From Anaspis maculata (lineage: Eukaryota; Arthropoda; Insecta; Coleoptera; Scraptiidae), in assembly GCA_949128115.1 (NCBI GenBank), contig OX421963.1:84143602-84207601 (forward strand): a stretch of 64,000 nucleotides of DNA, written 5' to 3'. The position numbers and the translations under genes are program-made. Shown one piece after another: positions 1-11,000 of this stretch. A model generated the notes under the pieces. The model was given only the letters and a program-made list of their open reading frames with translations, ran no database searches and was not told where the DNA came from. Numbering within the stretch: position 1 is the first letter of the stretch; each line of letters begins with the position of its first letter.

Positions 1-75
1 TTCTTATACCTCGATTTCACGGCTTTGAATAATTTTCCTCCGGATTATTTTCGGCCCGCCAAATGCGGGTGGCTT
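1..75. repeat. Fragment of the 53.7-61.4 kb foldback family
   Basis: The first 75 bases match, in inverse orientation, the inner part of the right arm of the giant foldback near 59700-59790. Both share a stretch reading TACCTCGATTTCACGGCTTT or close to it and the CCGGATTATTTTCG block. The window therefore begins inside another copy or a broken piece of that family. Nothing coding is visible here. Confidence 0.6.
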
Positions 76-429
76 CAATACACTCCGCGCATGCAATGTA
101 GGAGCCTAATTGCCTTGGTCGAGAGTGGAGCGCAGCATCACAGAAGAAAAATTCTGATGGTGTTTAAGGACTTACTCCACGTTCAATCGCACGCGGACTT
201 CTAAAGAACGGTTCAGGGTATGTTTTGCTGGGAGAAATTCAGTAATTTCGATCCAGAACATTGAAAAAATTCTATTTGAACTTAGTGTTGAAAATAGCTC
301 ACTCTTTGGAATGCCCCTCTTCAAGAAGATACACCATCAAAATTTTGACTCCACAAACGAATTCAGACGATACGAATCTGTGGAAATCAACGTGTTGCAC
401 ATCTCCTTATCAATTCTTTGTATGTAAAA
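76..429. other. Stretch with no recognised feature
   Basis: No protein, RNA or repeat is recognised. Short open frames here have no family resemblance. Confidence 0.5.
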
Positions 430-1778
430 ATATTTTTTTTTTTGTCACCCATGTATATTCACAATCTGTTTTTATGAACATTCAGTAAATTAAATAAAAT
501 TTGATTCTGACATAGTATGGACACTGACCCAGCAGCCAGCTCTTTTCTCTTCACATAACAATCCTCACAATTTTGCTATGTTTTTTGGGCTCCCTGCATC
601 TATGTTGATATCGCGTCGTTGAGGTAGGTCCAGGAGGTCGGATCTTTTCAGTCTTCTACTAGGAATGTCGACGAGAAGGTTTACAGCTAGTTGTTCAGAA
701 TGGTCGGAGAGTCGGTCTTGGTATTTTTTGCTTTGGATGGGGATCTCTTCCTTAACTGCGGAGATATTCAGGTCATGATGTAGAACGTGATTTGGGACGA
801 ACCACGGAGCATTACAAATAGCACGCAAAGTCTTCGATTGAAATCTTTGCAGTTTCAAGACGTTTGACTCACTAGCCGAGCCCCACAGTTGAATGCCATA
901 TAACCAAATAGGTTTTATGATGGATTTATATAGCAGGACCTTATTTTGCTAAATTTTGCCTTAATGCTAAGGTGCGAGTTTCTATTCAGTAACCAGAACA
1001 TCTTCCTGTAGGTGAGGCCCAGTTGTAGTCGTTTGCTCCAGATATGTTTTTCTCACGTCAGGCGTCGATCCAGATGGATGCCAAGATATTTTACGTCGTC
1101 TTTTTGAGGAATCGGGTGGTTATTCAAGGAAACCTCAGGGCAGGTTTCTTTTCTGAGAGTGAATGTCACATGGGTGGATTTGGTACTATTGGGTTTGATT
1201 CTCAATGTTTTCATCCATTGCCCAACTTCGTTAAGGTGTCCTTGAAGGTGTCTCGAGGCGACTAAAGGGTCTTTATGTGCCGCCATTATTGCTGTATCAT
1301 CGGCAAATGTCGCTACTTCGGTGCTGATGGTGGTTGGCAGATCGGCAGTATAAAGCAGGTACAGGAGCGGCCCGAGTACGCTGCCTTGTGGTATACCTGA
1401 CTTTATGGGTACCAGTGATGAGAAGACCTCGCCTTGCTTCACGAATAGGTATCTATTTGTCAAGTATGATTTGAGTAGCTGGCAGTACGGATGGGGCAAG
1501 CTGGTCTTGATTTTGTAGATCAGGCCCTCATGTCATACTTTATCGAATGCTTGGGACACGTCCAAAAAAACGGTTGAGCAATACAATTTATTCTCGAGGC
1601 TTTCACTGATCTTTTTCCCGACTCTGTGGACTTGCTCGATTGTTGAGTGTTGTGCCCGAAAGCCGAACTGGTGCTTTGGGATTATGTTCTTTTCTTCCAA
1701 GAGTGGTTTAATTTTGGCCAGAAGAATTTCCTCAAACACTTTGGACAATACTGGCAGGAGGCTTATCGGCCGATAAAA
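430..1778 (-). mobile_element. 5'-truncated Jockey-type LINE (reverse transcriptase, dead)
   Basis: Read on the minus strand this is the second half of a Jockey-clade reverse transcriptase. It begins abruptly at RPISLLPVLSKVFEE (about 1778). It then shows the QFGFRAQHST block, FLDVSQAFDKV with the first catalytic Asp, GIPQGSVLGPLLYLLY, the catalytic FADD box (about 1290) and the YLGIHLDRRLT block. A C-terminal piece ends at a stop near 565. The Trp codon after AFDKV is TGA, and the frame shifts again between about 1050 and 860, so no enzyme can be made. A run of about 13 T on the plus strand near 430-443 is probably the poly(A) tail. The 5' truncation is typical of LINE retrotransposition. 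Clade assignment is from motif style only. Confidence 0.85.
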
Positions 1779-2188
1779 TAAAATAAAACTAATTTTTGTG
1801 ACCTGCTGAAGAACTTATTTTTTATCACTATGAAAAATAATCGGGACAAAGCGATAAACGCCGTCAATGTTTACAACAAATTCATAAGTTTCCTTTTCAA
1901 TTGATAAAACGAACTGATAAGCGGTTTGATGGGAGTCCTAGCACCTTCAACTTTCAGGAGCCCCCCCAAGCTCCCTTCCGGTACAAATTCGGCGTGGCTC
2001 CACCTCTTACCTGAAAGAGGAGCTTACTTTCATCACCATTTGCAAGGTTCATCCTGATTTTAGCTCTAGGCGCCCGCACTATTGTCACTGTGACACCAAA
2101 AAGAGATAGAGATAGTGAGGAGTCTGCGGTTAGGAGTTATGAATATTTAGAAGTGACATTCTCTGGCTCTTCGCTGATTTTCCTATTA
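1779..2188. other. AT-rich stretch without a recognised gene
   Basis: This lies between the truncated LINE end and the next TIR element. It starts with a short AATAA-rich run and has no coding signal that I recognise. Confidence 0.45.
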
Positions 2189-3246
2189 GTCCGGTGGATT
2201 AGCGCCTAAACTATGCATTTTGTGATAAAGCAAAGGGCTTCTGGATTTACATTCTTGAGGCTGAACTTGACAATTCCAGAAATAGCGCCAACGAGTTTGG
2301 TGTGGCAGGTGACCTCAGGAGCCATCCAGAGCTGTGAAAGAACCAAAATCTTCCATGTTCCTCGAAGGCACTCAAATACATGATACTTCGATGCGCTGAT
2401 ACCCTATGGGAAGGAATTGACAAAATATGTCGATGCTAATCACGTAAGGGGGCTGAGGAGAAGGCATTTTTGTCTTTGAAGGCGATTTATGGTTTTCATC
2501 AATCCTGAATGAATATGAAGAAGTTTGGTATCATTTTCGACTAAAATCGACGTTCTGAGTTCGAATAAAGTGTTCAAATTACGTTAAAAACATGTTTGAA
2601 CAAGTTTATGTGAAAAAACACGCTTTTTTGATATTCAACTTTAACCTCATGGTTTTCACTCCTCGCCACAGGCATTCCATTTATTCTTGCATGTTCAGTT
2701 ACTTTAAACTGTTCTTCGATTGAAAAAGATGCATTAGATATGCTTCTTATCTTCACAAGCTCATAGGAGTGTCTGGTCGCGAGGGCAGTTTTGCGTCAAC
2801 ACGGCACTTGATAAGTGACGCATGCTTCACTTTAAAAACGTGTTGCGTCATAAATAGAGGCTCTATTATACGGTTTTCAACTTTTTCTTGCAGAGGAAGA
2901 ATTGTTCCTCCTTGTAAAAGCAACAAACATGATATCGAAGCCGTATCGCATGCACAATATGACTTTTTGTGTGAAAGTGCGTCAATTACAGTGTTCAAAG
3001 TTGACATAAAATAACTTTCGGAACAAATACTTCTAATCATCTTGTAAAAACAAAAGACATATCCAGTGTATGTTTTTCATCATTAAGAGACCTGTGACCA
3101 ATACAATATTCAACAATTTCGATTCCAGATGTCTTCAAAAAATAATAAACCTGCAGTGAAAACTTTGATATTTTTCCTGATTTTTTTCCGAGTCGATATA
3201 CCGAGTGATGCGATCCAAGGGTACATCGATACTGCATTTTGGGTTA

Positions 3247-5451
3247 TAGGCCAGTCAAATAAGGAAAGCTGGAGGGAAAAAACTGTTAGAGTTTTGGAAA
3301 TTCGCCAGTAATGTCCGGTAAGGTGTACTGATAAACATACCAAAAGTCCCCAACTCTACCTATTGAGCTCGAGCCGCCATCTTGGAAAAATGGTCCTTCG
3401 ATCCAGTTTTCTGCTTATATTGCGCGCTAATCATCAGAGATATTCAATTAGGTTTCATTAAAAATCAAGGCTATAAAATTGTCTACAAAAATTGTTTCAT
3501 ACCGATTTTTCTCTCGTATCTGTTGATATTAATTAAATTAAATTAACAAAAAATTTTTTAAAAAAAGCGATTTTTTGCCTATGGCTAGAGATATTGTCTT
3601 CAAAATTTGTGAAGATGTTGGCAGTCTACATCAAAGCTAAACGTGACAGTTGAGATAGAAAAAAAAATTGCGAGAATATTTTTTAATTTTTTTTTTGAAT
3701 TAAGCAAAAATTTGGTTTTCGAGTTTGACATTTCCAACAGGGCGGAGTAAAGGTTTCAATCGAACATCAATCAGTTTTGATATTCACATATTGTAAGACA
3801 AGATTCCATCACTATTGTGCCTTCATGAGCTTCTGGAATGCTCGATATGAATTAAACTAAATGAATAATCGCTAAGTCCAAAAAGTGTTGTCGATTGGTT
3901 CTGAAGGAAACATTTCGAAACAAAAGACATCAGCAAAGGATATACAGGAGGTCCAAAGGTTATTCAACTGTATATGAGCCCCATATTGATGTGCCTTATC
4001 CAAAATAGTACAAAAGAATCAATCAAAATGTTAAAATCCACCCTGTATAACAAAAAGTAACGATACAAAATGGAAGTAGTGAAGCATACCTGGTGCCAAA
4101 AATACAGCCTTTACATTGCTGAAAAGAAAAACAAAATTGATCGATATATTTGAAAGTTATTAGTCCTCAAACTTGACTTTACAAATTTCAGCCAGTGAAA
4201 TATGGAAAAGTAGAGAGGAGTAACTGTCGGAGTTTCAGAAATTTGACAAGGATGTTCGCTAAGGTATACTTATAAACATACTAAAAGTCCCCGTCAGTAC
4301 CTGTTGCGCTTGAGCCGCCATCTTGAAATAATGGTCCTTCGATCAAATTTATTACCATTTTTCCAAGATGGCGGCTCGAGCACAACAGGTAGTGGCGGGG
4401 ACTTTTAGTATGTTTATTAGTATACTTTAGCGAACATCCCTGTCAAATTTCTGAAACTCCGACAGTTACTTCTCTCTACTTTTCCGTATTTCACTGGCTG
4501 AAATTTGTAAAGTCAAGTTTGAGGACTAATAACTTTCAAATAAATTGATCAATTTTGTTCTTTTTTTCAGCAATGTAAAGGCTGTATTTTTGGCACCAGG
4601 TATGCTTCACTACTTCCATTTTGTATTGTTACTTTTTGTTATACAGGGTGGATTTTAACATTTTGCTTGATTCTTTTGTACTATTTTGGATAAGGCACAT
4701 CAATATGGGACTCATATACAGTTGAATAACCTTTGGACCTCCTGTATATCCTTTGCTGATGTCTTTTGTTTCGAAATGTTTCCTTCAGAACCAATCGACA
4801 ACACTTTTTGGACTTAGCTATTATTCTTTTAGTTTAATTCATATCGAGCATTCCAGAAGCTTGTGAAGGCACAATACTGATGAAATCTTGCCTTACAATA
4901 TGTAAATATCAAAACTGATTTATGTTCGATTGAAACCTTTACTCCGCCCTGTTGGAAATGTCAAACTCGAAAATCAATATTTTGCTTAATTTGAAAAAAA
5001 AATCAAAAAAATATTTTCGCAATTTTTTTTTCTATCTCAACTGTCACGTTTAGCTTTGATGTAGACTGCCAACATCTTCACAAATTTTGAAGACAATATC
5101 TTTAGCCATAGGCAAAAAATCGCTAATTTTTTGATTTTTTTTTGTTAAACTAATTTTGTCAATATCAACATATACGAGAAAAAAATCGGTATGAAACAAT
5201 TTTTGTAGGCAATTTTATAGCCTTGATTTTCTATGAAACTTGATTGAATATCTCTGATGATTAGCGGAATATGAGCAGAAAATTGGATCGAAGGACCATT
5301 TTTCCAAGATGGCGGCTCGAGCTCAATAGGTAGAGTTGGGGACTTTTAGTATGTTTAACAGTACACCTTACCGGACATTACTGTCAAATTTCCAAAACTC
5401 CAACAGTTTTTTCCCTCAAACGGAAAATTTTGTTCTAATTTGACTGGCCTA
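3247..5451. mobile_element. Palindromic (foldback) DNA element, copy 1, TSD TTA
   Basis: This 2.2-kb near-perfect palindrome is centred near 4349. Its ends are TAGGCCAGTCAAAT and the inverse ATTTGACTGGCCTA, bounded by the direct repeat TTA at 3244-3246 and 5452-5454. Each arm contains two diverged copies of a roughly 170-bp module, one at the tip and one next to the centre. Both modules carry AAGATGGCGGCTCGAGC and the GGACTTTTAGTATGTTTA block. No protein is encoded; open frames inside are accidental. A 3-bp TTA duplication suggests PIF/Harbinger-like mobilisation, but the second copy (17395-19733) has TTC, so the superfamily is uncertain. Confidence 0.85.
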
Positions 5452-5591
5452 TTAGGGCAACGAATTTTTTTATGTGCGAACCTCATACCAATAAACATGA
5501 TTTGACCCGCAGCACCTGAAATTTCGTCAATAAGGAGGCGAATGGGGGCCCTTCAAACTTTGAAGATGAAAGAACCTGGCTGGCCTGGGGA

Positions 5592-5880
5592 ACCCTGGTA
5601 GAAAAGTGCCCATGGGCACATTTTGGAACACATATGTGCCCCATGGCATTGCTTACCATGAGGATGTACCCAAGGTAGCCATGTGCACCATGAAGATGTG
5701 CTTAACGTTCCCATGATGTGCATCATTCAGATGTGCTCAACGTTCCCATGTGCGTCATGAGGATATGCTCAAAATACAGGAAGATCTGCCCAACCAATCA
5801 TAGTCACATCCCCATGGTGCACATGGATACGTTGAGCACATCCTCATAGTGCACATGAGTCATCATCACATCCACATCAA
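5592..5880. repeat. Partial copy of a CATGTGCAC-rich miniature element
   Basis: The sequence is dense in short palindromic words such as CCATGTGCACCATGA and GGATGTGC. Its left end, CCTGGTAGAAAAGTGCCCAT, resembles the left end of the element at 21500-21709. A matching right end is not seen, so this copy is probably truncated. Confidence 0.5.
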
Positions 5881-6876
5881 ATAGCACCCCCAAGGTATCA
5901 GGTATATGTAATAGCCTACCTGGAGGCTGTGAACAATCTGTAACACCCTGTTTCCTACAGGCTGTAAACAATCTGTAACACCCTGTACATGAAAAGATGC
6001 AAAAAATTATAGATAGCTAACTAATATTTTGGAATCTTCATGAAAATTGACTATGGAATTTTTTTTTTGAGATCATTGCAATGAGAAAGGCCCCAAGAAA
6101 AGGGTTGTAATGGCGCGGAACACCCTATATATTATGGAAATAATGATTGCTAATGAACAAGAACAGAAATCAAAATAAAAGTGTCGCGAAATGTATAAAA
6201 TGCTCACTGCTTTATCAAACCAAAAGAAAAATCAATTCTTCCTCAAGAACACGTCATCAACATGCTTAATTTCCATACTAACTCCACAAGCAACACAAAT
6301 AGGACTGCTTCCAACAAGAAAGGCTGCAACACGATACAAATCAATTATTTGTGATCGTTTTCGAGCTTTTAAATAACAGCAACGAAATTTTTGTTCTTCC
6401 ATACTTACGGATGGCTCCTGAGGTCGCCTGCCACACTAAACTCGTTGGCGCCAATTCTGGAATTGTCAAGTTGAATCTCAAGGACGTAAGTCCAGAAGCC
6501 CCTTGCTTTATCACAAAATGCATAGTTTAGGCATTTTTTGGCGCTAATCCACCGGACTATATAGCGGCAAGTACAGAAAGAAGTCAAAATCGGTTGTGGG
6601 CAAGGCCGACGTAGAGGAAGGTGTGGTGGGTGTAGGTACGATCACCAGGAGCAAAATTACGAACTGGAAGTGCAAAATGAAGCTGGATCAGAGCGTTGTT
6701 GTTCCTTCTTTTACATACTGCTCTGCGGTGTAAGTATTTTCGCAAATAAAAGTACTCGAAAGGATTCAACTGTATTTCTTTTAGAGAGTATTCCATCTGA
6801 AGCGAAACACCGCAGGCTATATGATACGAGTCGAACTGGGCATTCAGGCAATGAAACTTTCAAACTGATCAAAGTA

Positions 6877-6996
6877 CCGTTTGATCAAAAACTTTCTTCC
6901 TCTAGGCAGGCTGTGGTCTGGTCACTTGCTGGCAAACCAGGCTGATTTTGGCCAGGCCACAGCCTGTCTAGGGGAGGAAAGTTTTTGATCATACGG
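6877..6996. mobile_element. 120-bp hairpin MITE, TA target site
   Basis: The arms of about 48 bases, starting CCGTTTGATCAAAAAC and ending with its inverse, are separated by a short loop. TA lies on both sides (6875-6876 and 6997-6998). There is no coding capacity. The TA target and hairpin form suit a Tc1/mariner-type miniature element. Confidence 0.75.
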
Positions 6997-7257
6997 TATT
7001 AGCTTACATGCAAAAGATCAGTAGCATGCCGTTCGACCATCTCCCTCGCAGAGCTCCAAGACGACAGATTTGTCTCCATCAAAGCAACTGTTCAAACCAA
7101 AAATACAACTGATGGTTTACAACATTTTCGCATTGATCATCCTCTCCTTATGTCAGCTTAGACTGCAGAGGTGCTTGAGTGATTAGGAAATTAAAATTAT
7201 AGTATACAAGTCGTGGACAAAAGGCTTAGGTAGCTGGACTGGAACTGCATTCTACTG

Positions 7258-7308
7258 TCAACAAACAACAACAACAGCAATAACAGCAACAACAGCAACA
7301 ACAACAAC
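7258..7308. repeat. (CAA/CAG)n trinucleotide microsatellite
   Basis: An irregular CAA, CAG and TAA triplet run with no open frame around it that would make it a polyglutamine tract of a gene. Confidence 0.85.
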
Positions 7309-8066
7309 TCTTGATATAAATTCTTGAACAAAATGACCGACAACAACGAGCTCTTCAAATCATGAGTGCCCTCGTGAGTGCCTATATGGACCTAAGGAGA
7401 TTTTTTACGCTACTCCTATGATTCACATACCACACAGAACTCCGACTATACGCAAAGTTTTTGATCTTTTGTTTCAATGGGAACTTCGACTATTTTCTAG
7501 TATTGCAAGTGAGTAAACATACCTTATATTGTTAATGTGAATGTGATGTTATTCCTCTTTTTCTGGAACGAACACTCAACTTTTGTTTTAATATAAATGT
7601 ACCAAAAACCCTTGCTAGAAAATTAAACGTTTTCGAAAGCAATAAGCATTACTCATTTATTTGCTTATTTATTAATTATTGGCTGACTAGGGATGATTAT
7701 AATAATCTGGCTAGGGATAATTTATGGATGTCGTTGATTTCTTTGTGAGAAAAAAGAAGCAGAAGATCTTGTTATTATCTAATCGGAAAAAGTTTTGAAC
7801 AAGTTTACCTACCCATTAATTTTTTACAGATTGAGTGGCGATTAGGTTTTTACACTACCGTACGTCGGCGTCGGGTGGAATGGTACTATAGGCAATGGAT
7901 GATGATTACCTCGATGACGACACAAACGAAAATTCAAGTAAGATTAAACAACTTTATTTTCATTTTCAAAATTACCATCAGTAATGCTATGCATCATCCA
8001 ACATATTTGAGAGGCGCTGCCTTTCTTCTTAGTGTAAGTGACAATAATATTTTTGAGCGATTCAGA

Positions 8067-11000
8067 TCAGCCAAACACTATAAGATTTTCCAGTTTGTCA
8101 TTTGGTAGATCCTTATTGAAAAAGGTTTCTGGGCTAAACTTCAGAGGAATTATCCCCAGTAAAACTATGCACAACACTTTAGCACCACTGACATAACTAT
8201 GGTCCAACGAAAAACTCTGTAACAGAAAATCAACGGCAGTTATCTACCGACAAGTGGTAACATTTCCGAGTAGCGATATTCTATTAAATATAGGTATTCA
8301 AATGTGAGATCATTTTTTACAGCAGCGACGGCGCCAGCATTTCTTGAACGGGTGGGCACAAAAAGGCACACTATTCAGGAAGGTGGGCACCCATCTAGTT
8401 ATACAGGGTGATTCATGAGTGACCTCACATAGGCTCATGGAAGATAGAGGACTTCGAGGCGAGTCAGGATCCACTGAAGAAATTTTATTTTCTCCGATGG
8501 TTACGAAGATACAGGGTGTTTTGTGTGTTTCATATGAAACTTTGATGAGCGATATTTCTGAAACGGCCAAAGGTATTTTGTTGAAATTCACCAGTAATAT
8601 TTCTCTGTTGGAACTCATCCCGAAACCATACCAGGTAAGTCAAAATCCAGGGCCGGTCTAGAAAAAATGTGCCCCTTTTTTGTTTAATCAAAAAGTACAT
8701 TTTCTGACCGCTTTTTCAAAAAACTGCTATCGGATTCAAAAAGCTAAGGAAAAATGCTTTAAGAATCACTCTTCAATTTAGATGGCACACCTAAACCGTT
8801 TCGACAATAAAATTAAAAGTAAAATTTGTGGGTGAGTTCTCATTTTCGACCGGACATAATCGACTCATTGTTTGATCGAATTCATTAGAATTCATTTTTT
8901 TGCTTGTCTCTGTTGAATAGAAAGGCTTGGTTGAAAAAAAAATTCAGAGCTGACAATTTTTTTTTATGACAAAGTCGAGAGCGAAACCAAAATTAGACTC
9001 GATTTGATCGTCAAAAAAAAATTTCCGGCTATGGAATTTTTCTTACTACCAAGCCCTTCTGTTCCACAGAGACAAGCTAAAAAATGAATTTCAATGAATT
9101 CAATTAAACAATGAGTCGATTATGTCCTGTCAAAAATGGAAACTTACCCACAAATATTACTTTTAATTTTTGTGCCGAAACGGTCTAGGTGTGCCATCTA
9201 AATTGAAGAGTGATTCTTGAAGCATTTTTCCCCAGCTTTTCGAATCCGATAACAGTTTTTCAGAAAAGCGGTCAGAAAATATACTTTTTGATCAAATAAA
9301 AAAGGGGCACATTTTTTTCAATTCTGGCCCTGGATTTTGACTCACCCGGTATGATTTCTGGATAAGTTCCAGCAGAGAAATATTACTGGTAAATTTCAAC
9401 ACAATATCTTCAGCCGTTTCAGAAATATCGCTGATCAAGGTTTCACACGAAACACACAAAACACCCTGTATCTTCGTAACCAATGGAGAAAACAAAATTT
9501 CCTCAGTGTATCCTGACTCGCCTCGAAGTCCTCTCTCTCCCATTAGCCTATGTAAGGTCACTCATGAATCACCCTGTATGTTTAGCCTCCCATCCTCCAA
9601 GCTACTTTTTTTAGATTACAAAAAACAGTCAAGCGCAATAGAGTAAAACAAAAACAAAAAAACAACAGGATACATTCTTGTTTCAGGTTGTTTTCATTAG
9701 TATCTACTTAGTAATGCAATTCATGTCGTGTGGTTTTTTCATAGGTATCAACATTTTCCGAGACATTTTCTGAGAAATCGGGTGGGCACGTGGGTGGGCA
9801 CCTGTGATTTTAGGGGAGGCACGTGCTCACCCTGGCCACCCCCTGGCGCCGTCGCTGACAGTCCCCCGAAGAGTGGTGGAATAGTTGTTGGTTACATCCA
9901 TTCAACGTCTGCATGTACAGTGACAGAAAATAGAATGAGAACCTTTTTGAGTGAGTAAGGGTCAATTTTCGAACTCACATTGCCCATTTGTGTGTGAAAC
10001 TGATCTAAAGATACTATGTATTTACTCACTTTTACAGTTTCGAGTATGGCTCCTCTATGTTTGGGGGGTAACTCATTTTTGCGAGTCAAAATCATACTGT
10101 CGTGATTTGGATTCAAAAACTGCCAAGCTTCACAGGTGTCTCTCTTCTATTGTCTGCTAGTGTAACATACCTAATAGCTGTATCACACTACACAATTTCT
10201 TGTACAATTTCTTGAACAATCTGCCAAAATGGTGTCAAAACACAATAAACTTGATTGTTGATTTGACAGATGGTTCAAGAAATTGTACAAAAAATTGTGT
10301 AGTGTGATACAGCTATAACATGACAGCCAAGAAAGAAATTGTCGAACTCTTTATGTTGCTATTGATAATGATACCATAGACCATGATCTGCTTATACTTT
10401 TCTCATTCTTTCCAGTTCCCATACAACTTATTGTAGGACACGTTGTGTGTTTTCAGTCACAATCGTATAGATGGATATATTCTGGATGAATTTGAATGAG
10501 CATGTTCAGGTTCTTCATTAAATTTGAAAACTACTTAGAATTTCTTGATTTGTACATTCATCATGCCCCCTTCACCTACGTCATCAAATAATGAGCAAAC
10601 AACAAGCTTCAATGACTGAATCGAGTCGTGACTTATAATGTATACTGGACATGCCCATTCCGGCACTTTTTTGTGGGTCGCTTGTTGAGTTGAGCTGTGA
10701 TCATTTTGGGCTGGTTTATGCTAATTGTTACTAGCAGCATGATTTCAATAAACAATAGGGCCCCATTTCAACCGGTTGCGGGGTTATCATTAGCAACATG
10801 AAGCAGTTGCGCCAGCGGCTGTACTGAAACCAGTGTAATATGACCACGGCTCCGGTGTATTTCATGAATCAGTTACGTATGCCTCACTTGTGATCCAATG
10901 AGATGTAAAATGTTCGCGATCACATCCTGGACGATAAGAAATAGGGCAACTGCCGTAACTCTCACGAAAGTAGGGAAACTTTCTGTCAAAAACAGAATCG

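Larger units (their letters stand above)
2189..6557. mobile_element. 4.4-kb TIR element with ~170-185 bp inverted ends, TA-flanked
   Basis: A block at 2189-2355 (starting GTCCGGTGGATTAGCGCC) recurs inverted at about 6390-6557. The two ends agree over roughly 170 bases, including the block around CAACGAGTTTGGTGTGGCAG. Both outer ends abut TA. This looks like the two ends of one DNA transposon with a TA target site. The interior is mostly another element, the palindrome at 3247-5451; taking that out leaves about 2.2 kb. No transposase is recognised in the remainder, so it is probably non-autonomous or decayed. The pairing of the two ends as one element is an inference from their orientation. 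Confidence 0.55.

Noticed and set aside
8310..9561. Two similar open frames of 80-102 codons on opposite strands
   Set aside because: They are mirror images of the same non-coding arm of the 8404-9576 palindrome.
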